Assembly: GCA_964534335.1 (NCBI GenBank)
Contig: CAZHPS010000176.1
Coordinates: 1 to 12,413 of the forward strand
DNA: 12,413 nt
DNA from: JAABRU01 sp964534335
Lineage (GTDB): Bacteria > Desulfobacterota > Desulfobacteria > Desulfobacterales > Desulfococcaceae
Direction: 5' to 3'
The first letter of the stretch is position 1, and the number at the start of each line of letters is the position of its first letter. Shown piece after piece: positions 8,001-12,413 of this stretch. Made by a program: the position numbers and the translations under genes. Below the pieces are notes generated by a model. The model had not been told where the DNA came from, made no database searches, and worked only from the letters and a program-made list of their open reading frames with translations.

Positions 8001-8662
8001 AAATTGTCAAACCTGATATCAAAGTTACGCCTGATTTTAAAAATCAGAAAATTTTTAAAAGCCCTGAAATTTTTAAAAAAATTCCTAAATTACTTACAAA
8101 ATTCGTGTCCAATACTCTTGAATTTGCCATGGATGATTATGGCTACTACAACACTAATGTAATCTATAATATACATGGGAAAAATAAGAATTGCAATTTG
8201 TATGAATTTCTGTTGTTAGGCAATTCTAAACTTTTAAATTACTGGTTTTTTCATACTTATATAAATGATGACAGCGTATTTCCTCATATTCAGAAAAATC
8301 AATTGGAATCAATTCCTGTTGCATCAGGATATGATTCCTCTTTGGTATCATTTTTTGGATATGCCTTAAATTTAAAATATATTCATAAAATTCATAAAGT
8401 TGCAGATGCTATAGTCTTCAATATCTACTTCCATGACCACATGAAAGAACACAACATCGACATACTGCAATTTGTGGAAAAAGATTTGCAGGAAGTGATG
8501 CAAGGCAGAGAATTTAACCAGTTGACCGATGACCAGAAAGAAAACATAATCAACCGGCTTCATGCCAAATGGACAGACCCGGAAAGCGAAATTGTCAAAC
8601 GCATGAACAGCTTTGCCGAAAAAAGCCCGGATATATTAAAACCCATACTGGAAAGCCGCTAA
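5030..8662 (+). CDS. Eco57I/TaqI-type adenine-N6 DNA methyltransferase
   Basis: The 1210-residue protein should transfer a methyl group from S-adenosylmethionine to adenine N6 in a specific DNA site. The long N-terminal part (about 1-440) carries the block LLRDIDITNPHAGHVRILHD that I associate with large Eco57I-type methylases; I see no clear nuclease motif there. TGSFYTPREIVSYMVDESL near 475-495 precedes motif I, DPACGSGAF (553-561, SAM binding), and motif IV, NPPY (795-798, catalytic). About 870-1120 is the target-recognition region. AAAGGAG at 5011-5017 lies 12 bases before ATG 5030, slightly far. From roughly 7425, just after NPPY, to 8400 the DNA is visibly richer in A+T, with TTA, ATA and AAT codons replacing the CTG/ATT style upstream, suggesting an imported recognition domain. 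The last seven codons and stop lie in a sequence that recurs at 11840-11888. It is probably the modification partner of the helicase-nuclease; a PglX/BrxX-like or DISARM drmMI-like role is an alternative. Confidence 0.92.
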   Translation: MDISRFSRMDFLSALKALFADLQVPVNYLTDEPTSARNILKDTWKDNAAFGLIKDVYFLGMVDDAAFAGNKSPDASQIQSDYDGVLIFGITLHERENSRLPTRSQLAEITRAFNREYYYTPVTAVFHYSGHLAFASAERLKYRQEWREGEKAGRVSLLRDIDITNPHAGHVRILHDLKIPDSGKNKVDSFAKLYAFWQDVFSVSILSKKFYQELSNWYFWAVREARFPSEPAASVRQEHNAMNIIRLLTRFLFVWFVKEKHLIPEELFDADYLDQEIVKKISPDKADTDSVYYRAIVQNLFFASLNCPIEPCEDGDTRRRGFRSRDHFGQHRDANYLMRYRDLFRNPEKFVELINSMVPFLNGGLFECLDNKTDNIYIDGFSDNLVKPHQLIVPDFLFFGSEQETDLSGVTGIKTKAFENAKVRGLVPLLASYKFTLAENTPIEEDVALDPELLGKVFENLLAAYNPETKTTARKQTGSFYTPREIVSYMVDESLIAYLKNSLQSTESNGQSKDALDTMLHELLSYDPANPFAENRELEEQMIDALDNCRIFDPACGSGAFPMGILQKMVHILQKLDPDNEYWKKLQKEKAEKETKGVFSIADKKAREQKLIEINEAFDEKINAPDYARKLFLTENCIFGVDIQPIAVQISKLRFFISLVVDQKVDKSKPNFGILALPNLETRFAAANTLIGIEKPKDQINIFDNREIKALEEELKDARHRLFSAKSPAAKRRLRDKDKQIREKIGNLLEKHGWGNETAQQLAKWDPYNQNISSIFFDPEWMFGIRDGFDIVIGNPPYVSTRTKDFDRTLLPLYKEIFKLAVGQFDLYNLFFEKSEQCLNGIGTLSFIVPKRLLSNENFKSLRELLINKLPIHKYLDAEMPFESAVVEANVVICQRAKTKTVKVFSRSDKEFIFDKSIDYDSIKKFPFRIFPFANSQRDIQILEEINSVADRSFGDYLIITRGFECGFNHPSISFNGEDFIVRGENIKQYKIVKPDIKVTPDFKNQKIFKSPEIFKKIPKLLTKFVSNTLEFAMDDYGYYNTNVIYNIHGKNKNCNLYEFLLLGNSKLLNYWFFHTYINDDSVFPHIQKNQLESIPVASGYDSSLVSFFGYALNLKYIHKIHKVADAIVFNIYFHDHMKEHNIDILQFVEKDLQEVMQGREFNQLTDDQKENIINRLHAKWTDPESEIVKRMNSFAEKSPDILKPILESR

Positions 8663-8784
8663 ACAGCGGAGCCATTTGAACTGTGCCATACGGATAAAGG
8701 ATTTTTTGGAGGTAAACAATGAAAAAACAATATGACTTTTCAAAAGGCGTGAAAGGCAAATTTCACATTCCTGAAAATGAAACA
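8596..8784 (+). repeat. 189-base direct repeat, left copy
   Basis: Identical at every base to 11572-11760 (offset 2976). With one mismatch on each side it can be extended to 8590-8789. It covers the last 22 codons of the methyltransferase gene, the 56-base spacer with its Shine-Dalgarno site, and exactly 22 codons of the following ORF. The repeat pair brackets the specificity-domain ORF and the ATPase gene. Confidence 0.97.
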
Positions 8785-9813
8785 AAAATTGCCCCAAATA
8801 TAGATTTAAAAATAAAAGAAAAAGTCGAAAATCATGGCTTACCTTTAAAAAACTGGGAAATTAAATTTAATCGTGGTATTCTGACTGGTTACAATGAAGC
8901 TTTTATTATTGATGGCAGAGAGAAAGACGAACTGATAAACAAAGACCCTAAAAATACCAAAATTCTCAAACCGGTTTTACGGGGTCGGGATGTTAGGCGT
9001 TATCATTCCAATTTTGCGGATTTGTGGTTAATTCATTCACATAATGGCTTGAAAAAAAAACAAATAACGAGAATTGACATAATAAATGATTATCCGGCAG
9101 TTTATGAATATCTGTTACAATATAAAGATAAAGCTGAAGTACGATTTGATCAGGGAGATCATTGGACAAATTTACGAAACTGCGCCTATTTGGATGAAAT
9201 AGAAAAACCTAAAATCGTATTTTCCGAAATCGTAAGCCAACCTCAATTTCATTACGATGAAAAGGGTTATTATCCTGAAGCAACAGTGTTTTTTATAACC
9301 GGAGAAAACCTGAAATATCTGACTGCACTGCTCAATTCAAAACCTGTAACATATTTTTTTAAAAAGTTTTATGCCGGTGGAGAATTAGTTGGTAAATATC
9401 GCTATAAAAAAGCATTTTTGGGAAATTTGCCAATCCCGAAAATTTCCCCAAAAGCCCAGCAACCTTTCGAGCGCATAGTGGATTACATTCTGTTCCTCAA
9501 AAAAATCGAACCCGCGCTGCCGCCAGGAAGAGATCAGGTGATGTCGTCATTTTTTGAACAAATCATAGACGGCTGCGTGTATGAACTGTACTTTGAAGAT
9601 AGCATGAAAAAATCGGAAAAGGATATTTTGAAATACGTACAAGATTTGCCAGCAATCACGCAGACAGAAGCTCAGGAAAAGACATTGGCGCTGATTAAAA
9701 CCGTATTTGCCAAACTGTATGATCCCAAACATCCGGTCAGCCAACGGCTTTATTATATGGACAGCGTCAAAGAAGTAAGGATAATCAAAGGATTGGAGGT
9801 TCATACATCATGA
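8719..9813 (+). CDS. Orphan methyltransferase specificity domain with a borrowed N-terminus (chimeric ORF)
   Basis: This 364-residue protein is the C-terminal part of an Eco57I/TaqI-type methyltransferase without a catalytic domain. It lacks DPACGSG and NPPY. Residues 52-64 (RGILTGYNEAFII) and 84-95 (KPVLRGRDVRRY), then NLRNCAYLDE, YLTALLNSKPVTYFF and NLPIPKI, are typical of the TaqI-like C-terminal specificity domain. The tail (VYELYFEDSMKK) parallels VFNIYFHDHMKE of the full methyltransferase upstream. The first 22 residues (MKKQYDFSKG onward) are not methyltransferase: they look like the start of a small antitoxin-type protein and recur at 11695. The change of homology falls exactly at the repeat edge, 8784/8785, and the frame is kept. 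GGAGG at 8708-8712 gives a good ribosome site. It overlaps the ATPase gene by four bases (ATGA), so that junction is probably original. It may be an inactive leftover, or a loose specificity subunit acting with the upstream enzyme. Confidence 0.85.
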   Translation: MKKQYDFSKGVKGKFHIPENETKIAPNIDLKIKEKVENHGLPLKNWEIKFNRGILTGYNEAFIIDGREKDELINKDPKNTKILKPVLRGRDVRRYHSNFADLWLIHSHNGLKKKQITRIDIINDYPAVYEYLLQYKDKAEVRFDQGDHWTNLRNCAYLDEIEKPKIVFSEIVSQPQFHYDEKGYYPEATVFFITGENLKYLTALLNSKPVTYFFKKFYAGGELVGKYRYKKAFLGNLPIPKISPKAQQPFERIVDYILFLKKIEPALPPGRDQVMSSFFEQIIDGCVYELYFEDSMKKSEKDILKYVQDLPAITQTEAQEKTLALIKTVFAKLYDPKHPVSQRLYYMDSVKEVRIIKGLEVHTS

Positions 9814-11582
9814 AAATAAATACACTGGAACTGCATAATTACCGTGCATTTTACCGGACACATACCATTTCCGTTGACGGGAAAAGCATGCTGATTTACG
9901 GCGAAAACGGGAGCGGTAAAAGCTCTTTGTATAAAGCGGTTGAAGATTTGTTTGCGGCAGCGAATCAATCAAAATCCATTGCTGCAAACATATTTGACGG
10001 CAATTCCCCTTATGTCAAAGTCATCATGGATAGTGGAGAGTCTTTTATTTATCAAAATGACAACACTTCACCTGTGCCGACTCCAAATTTTCTGATAGAG
10101 ACACATCGTCATAATCCGTTCTTTACATACAAACGCCTGTTGCGCGCCTATTTGGCTGAAAATGACGCAAAACGCCCGGATATATTTTCTATCCTGATTG
10201 AAACGGTTTTACCCTACCATACGAATCGCAAAAGCGGGCAAACATTCAGAGAAGAGTGGTCAGATATTAATAACGCTTTAAAATTAAATGCTTCAACCAA
10301 TAAATATAAACAGGTGCGCAATTTAACATTGCCGAATTTCAATAATGGCTTAGACGCCTTTTTACAAGATTTGGCTAACAGAACAAATAATTGGCTTACT
10401 CAGTATTTTAACCATCATGTGGAGATAGCTTTTAACGAACCGAATCTCAGCATCAGGAAAGAAGGCAGTAACAAAATCATTGCCGACAAAGAGATCACAC
10501 TTACATTAAAATACTTTAACGCGAGTATTCCGGACAATTACTATGAATTTTTAAATGAGGCTCGACTGTCTGCATTAACAGTGTGCATGTATCTGGCTTC
10601 TTTAAAAATAATTCCGGAACCACAGAATTATAAAATTCTTTTTCTTGATGATATTTTTATCGGTCTGGATATGTCGAACCGGATTCCGCTTTTGGAGATT
10701 TTGAAAGATAATTTTTCCGATTTCCAAATTTTTCTGACTACATATGATCGATATTGGTTTGAAGTTGCCAAAGATTGGTTTGAATGTAAAGACAAAGCTC
10801 TCTGGTCATTTTTGGAAATGTATGCTGATGATGCGGCAGGCTTTGAAATCCCTCATATCATTCCAGCCAAAGGGTATCTCAAAAAAGCGGAAGATTACAT
10901 TGTCAGCCATGATTATCCTGCCGCGGGGATGTATTTACGAAAACAATGTGAACGGGTGCTGACGAATTTACTGAAACCTGCTTATAGAGTGAAAGAAGTT
11001 TCATTGGATGAGAAAACAAAAAACTATAAAACAGAGCAGAAAAAATTGAATGATCTGATTATTGGTCTGAAAAATTTTTGTCAGGACGAAAACCTTTCTT
11101 ATGCCAACTTTGAAAATCTGGCTATCTACAAAGACGCTTTGCTCAACCCGTTGTCGCATCATGATACAGAAACCCCGATCTATAAAGCTGAATTACAGGC
11201 GATTATGGATGTTCTGAAACAACTGGAGTCAATCAGGATTATAGAATTACCAAGTACACGAAATAAAGATTTTATTCTCCGGCTTGAAAAATCCGATGGA
11301 ACTTTTTTTGCGATTGAATTCAGGACAGGAGAATCTATTCTGCTGATAAAAGAGCCATCAGGCAGCGCCAGATTGCTTCATTATTGCAAATGTGAACAAA
11401 AGAGCATTGATAATAATGGAAGTCGCCAAAATGAAAGAAAATCTTTCGATTCATTATATACCTTATATCATGATGTGTGTCTGAGATTTAATGTCCCTGA
11501 ACAGGATGACATATTATACGTTATTAAATTACGGGGAAAGTCATTGCATGACATGATCGCTGAACAATTGCCAAACGCATGA
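9810..11582 (+). CDS. RecF/SMC-like AAA ATPase of a defence locus
   Basis: The 590-residue protein starts MKINTLELHNYRAFY, the usual opening of RecF/SMC-type ATPases, with Walker A GENGSGKSS at 31-39. The signature-like stretch NEARLSAL (249-256) precedes Walker B LFLDD (277-281), where the usual second acidic residue Glu is Asp. The region between the Walker motifs is only about 240 residues, too short for a long coiled-coil arm. The C-terminal third is mostly helical, with RKQCERVL near 375-385 and NPLSHHD at 446-452; this could be a HEPN-like or other effector module, but I cannot assign it. It overlaps the preceding ORF by four bases and GGAGG at 9795-9799 serves as its ribosome site. Its last three residues (PNA) and stop come from the right copy of the direct repeat, so the native C-terminus has probably been altered or trimmed. 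Similar ATPases beside methyltransferases act in defence; the role here is inferred. Confidence 0.85.
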   Translation: MKINTLELHNYRAFYRTHTISVDGKSMLIYGENGSGKSSLYKAVEDLFAAANQSKSIAANIFDGNSPYVKVIMDSGESFIYQNDNTSPVPTPNFLIETHRHNPFFTYKRLLRAYLAENDAKRPDIFSILIETVLPYHTNRKSGQTFREEWSDINNALKLNASTNKYKQVRNLTLPNFNNGLDAFLQDLANRTNNWLTQYFNHHVEIAFNEPNLSIRKEGSNKIIADKEITLTLKYFNASIPDNYYEFLNEARLSALTVCMYLASLKIIPEPQNYKILFLDDIFIGLDMSNRIPLLEILKDNFSDFQIFLTTYDRYWFEVAKDWFECKDKALWSFLEMYADDAAGFEIPHIIPAKGYLKKAEDYIVSHDYPAAGMYLRKQCERVLTNLLKPAYRVKEVSLDEKTKNYKTEQKKLNDLIIGLKNFCQDENLSYANFENLAIYKDALLNPLSHHDTETPIYKAELQAIMDVLKQLESIRIIELPSTRNKDFILRLEKSDGTFFAIEFRTGESILLIKEPSGSARLLHYCKCEQKSIDNNGSRQNERKSFDSLYTLYHDVCLRFNVPEQDDILYVIKLRGKSLHDMIAEQLPNA

Positions 11583-11760
11583 ACAGCTTTGCCGAAAAAA
11601 GCCCGGATATATTAAAACCCATACTGGAAAGCCGCTAAACAGCGGAGCCATTTGAACTGTGCCATACGGATAAAGGATTTTTTGGAGGTAAACAATGAAA
11701 AAACAATATGACTTTTCAAAAGGCGTGAAAGGCAAATTTCACATTCCTGAAAATGAAACA
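11572..11760 (+). repeat. 189-base direct repeat, right copy
   Basis: Perfect copy of 8596-8784. Here the methyltransferase codons are cut off from any methylase frame and instead supply the stop codon of the ATPase gene in another frame. The match stops at 11760; the following DNA is a hairpin-repeat cluster. A short shared AATTG just left of both copies (8590-8594 and 11566-11570) may mark where the join was made. Confidence 0.97.
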
Positions 11761-11780
11761 GAAATGTTGAATAAAAGTAT

Positions 11781-11799
11781 CGGAAGCTTCCAGCTTCCG
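11781..11799. repeat. Hairpin repeat, copy 3 (opposite orientation)
   Basis: Arms CGGAAGCT and AGCTTCCG pair perfectly over eight bases around the loop TCC. Read on the other strand the loop is GGA and the centre is the same AGCTGGAAGCT core as the other copies, but the outer pairs differ and are compensated. Confidence 0.8.
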
Positions 11800-11811
11800 A
11801 ACCGGCACAGG

Positions 11812-11832
11812 GCAAAAGCAGGATGCTTTTGC
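11812..11832. repeat. Hairpin repeat, copy 4 (compensated base pair)
   Basis: Arms GCAAAAGCA and TGCTTTTGC pair perfectly over nine bases around GGA. Compared with 4947-4967 the loop-closing T-A pair is replaced by A-T, so pairing is conserved while sequence is not. The preceding CACAGG is also shared with the 4941-4946 flank. Confidence 0.85.
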
Positions 11833-11839
11833 TACGCTG

Positions 11840-11888
11840 AAACCCATACTGGAAAGCCGCTAAACAGCGCAGCCATTTGAACTGTGCC
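11840..11888 (+). repeat. Third, partial copy of the repeat (49 bases)
   Basis: Matches 8639-8687 with a single change (C at 11870 for G at 8669). It spans the last seven codons and stop of the methyltransferase plus 25 bases beyond, but here no coding frame is kept. The segment CCGCT-AAAC-AGCGG forms a small stem around the stop codon in the other copies; the change breaks its outer pair. Confidence 0.9.
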
Positions 11889-11890
11889 GC

Positions 11891-11903
11891 AGGGGTTTCC
11901 CCT
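11891..11903. repeat. Short GC hairpin
   Basis: AGGGG and CCCCT pair around the loop TTT. No U-run follows on either strand, so it is probably the end of the dispersed repeat unit and not a terminator. Confidence 0.5.
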
Positions 11904-11993
11904 ACTGTAATCAGTATCAAAAGATCACTACCCGGAATTTGACTTTCTGAACCTGAAAATAAAGAGTTATCCGAACAGAGAAAGGAGAATCTT

Positions 11994-12360
11994 ATGAGAA
12001 CTGTACCGCAGGAATCCTTGCATTCAGAGGAAATCAGACAGATTTGGGCCATGTTTGAGGAAACGGACAGGAGATTTAAGGAAATCAGCCGGGAAATGAG
12101 GGAAGGTTATAAGGAACTCCGGGATCTCTTCAAAGAGACCGACAAACGGACAGGGGATATTAGCGGCAAATGGGGCAGGTTTGTGGAGGGTATGGTTGTG
12201 CCGGACATGATTTCCCTGTTTGAAAAACGGGGCATTGAAATCGGGAGAATTTCTCAGAGGGTCAGGGTGCGGAAACAGGGTGAAGAAATGGAAGATTGAC
12301 ATTCTGGGTGTCAACGGTGAATATGCCGTGCCTGTGGAAGTCAAAAGCACATATTTTCTT
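11994..12360 (+). pseudogene. DUF3782-type PD-(D/E)XK nuclease-like gene, frameshifted and truncated
   Basis: ATG 11994 follows AAAGGAG (11981-11987). The frame gives a charged, coiled-coil-like start (FEETDRRFKEISREMREGYKE split over residues 20-41), then GKWGRFVEGMVVPDMISLFEKRG and SQRVRVRKQGEEM, and stops at 12297-12299. In the +1 frame the expected nuclease core follows at once: IDILGVN, then AVPVEVKST. Dropping one base, for example G at 12294, restores EEMEIDILGVN, so a single-base insertion explains the stop. The D of IDIL and the E-V-K motif are the usual catalytic acid, acid and lysine of this fold. The restored frame then runs into the 3' end of the tRNA gene at 12361, where family members continue for some tens of residues. 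The gene is therefore doubly broken. The family is common in Desulfobacterota and cyanobacteria; its job is unknown. Confidence 0.8.
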
Positions 12361-12413
12361 TGGTGCCGGGGGCGGGAATCGAACCCGCATGGACTTGCGC
12401 CCGGAGGATTTTG
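12361..12413 (-). tRNA. tRNA-Leu(CAA), 3' part (runs off the right edge)
   Basis: Read on the minus strand, the segment starts inside the anticodon loop and reads CAAAA, then TCCTC (3' side of the anticodon stem). A 15-base variable arm follows, with GGGC and GTCC pairing around GCAA. The T-arm is GCGGG, TTCGAAT, CCCGC; the acceptor strand CCCCGGC is followed by A and an encoded CCA at 12363-12361. The long variable arm and a CAA anticodon in the proper place identify class II tRNA-Leu. The 5' half, including the D-arm, is outside the window. The 3' end faces the defence genes, the side where tRNA-targeted islands insert. Confidence 0.9.

Larger units (their letters stand above)
11695..11880 (+). 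pseudogene. Remnant of a small antitoxin-like gene
   Basis: The first 22 codons are the same as those opening the ORF at 8719, with the same GGAGG ribosome site. After codon 22 the frame runs through the hairpin repeats to a stop at 11878-11880 and the peptide (rich in Arg, His, Cys) looks non-genuine. The opening, MKKQYDFSKG followed by VKGKF, recalls the start of BrnA/CopG-type antitoxins, whose ribbon-helix-helix part would be missing here. It is probably a gene start cut by rearrangement; whether the peptide is made is unknown. Confidence 0.6.
11583..11993. other. Gene-poor, repeat-rich stretch between ATPase and nuclease remnant
   Basis: About 410 bases without an intact gene. It holds the right 189-base repeat, the small remnant ORF, two tandem hairpins (11781-11799 and 11812-11832), a third partial copy of the repeat (11840-11888), a GC hairpin (11891-11903) and the leader of the DUF3782-type gene. 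The compact composite from 11781 to 11903 may be one dispersed repeat unit. Confidence 0.8.

Noticed and set aside
8656..8669. Stem CCGCT / AGCGG around the methyltransferase stop as an intrinsic terminator
   Set aside because: It has only five pairs and no following U-run, and the next ORF begins 50 bases later with a strong ribosome site.
803..11582. Classification as BREX or DISARM
   Set aside because: No PglZ, BrxC/PglY, BrxL, DrmA or DrmB-like gene is visible in the window; the resemblance rests only on the methyltransferase and SNF2 helicase.
11612..12052. 146-codon minus-strand ORF containing the peptide AQFKWLRCLAAFQYGF twice
   Set aside because: The repeated peptide is only the translation of the 49-base DNA repeat (copies at 11572-11760 and 11840-11888). 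The frame crosses hairpin repeats and the pseudogene start, so I do not consider it a gene.
12285..12300. Programmed ribosomal frameshift in the DUF3782-type gene
   Set aside because: There is no slippery heptamer or downstream pseudoknot that I can see, and the gene is also truncated at the tRNA, so a plain loss-of-function mutation is more likely.
1..12413. CRISPR array
   Set aside because: The repeats found are few, uneven in spacing and partly coding; there is no series of regular short repeats with spacers.

Overview
The window looks like the edge of a chromosomal genomic island in a moderately AT-rich Gram-negative bacterium. Shine-Dalgarno sites are of the AAGGAG type, a tRNA-Leu with encoded CCA lies at the right edge, and the DUF3782-type nuclease remnant and dispersed hairpin repeats recall sulfate-reducing Desulfobacterota such as Desulfonema-like genomes. 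That taxonomic guess is inference and only moderately secure. Nearly every gene looks like defence or mobile DNA; I see no housekeeping protein gene.

Layout, left to right. Positions 1-471 (minus) hold the 5' part of a probable DDE transposase that runs off the left edge. A 331-base non-coding leader follows. Positions 803-4183 encode a 1126-residue protein with an N-terminal phospholipase-D-type nuclease motif and a SNF2-type helicase. An antitoxin/MazF pair sits at 4241-4814. After a second leader that resembles the first, 5030-8662 encodes a 1210-residue Eco57I/TaqI-type adenine-N6 DNA methyltransferase. Then comes an unusual block: an ORF (8719-9813) that is the specificity domain of a second methyltransferase with no catalytic part, overlapping by four bases a RecF/SMC-like ATPase gene (9810-11582). 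This block is bracketed by a perfect 189-base direct repeat (8596-8784 and 11572-11760) made from the end of the methyltransferase gene, the spacer and the first 22 codons of a small gene. Right of it are hairpin repeats, a third partial repeat copy, a frameshifted and truncated PD-(D/E)XK nuclease gene, and the 3' part of tRNA-Leu(CAA) on the minus strand.

How it may work together (inference): the methyltransferase would mark host DNA, the helicase-nuclease would translocate on and cut unmarked DNA, and the ATPase would add a sensor or effector function. MazF/antitoxin would stabilise the locus. The second specificity domain and the repeats suggest that target specificity has been, or can be, reassorted by recombination. 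Core genes of BREX (pglZ, brxC, brxL) and of DISARM (drmA, drmB) are not seen in the window, so this is best described as a restriction-like helicase/methyltransferase/ATPase locus related to, but not matching, those systems.
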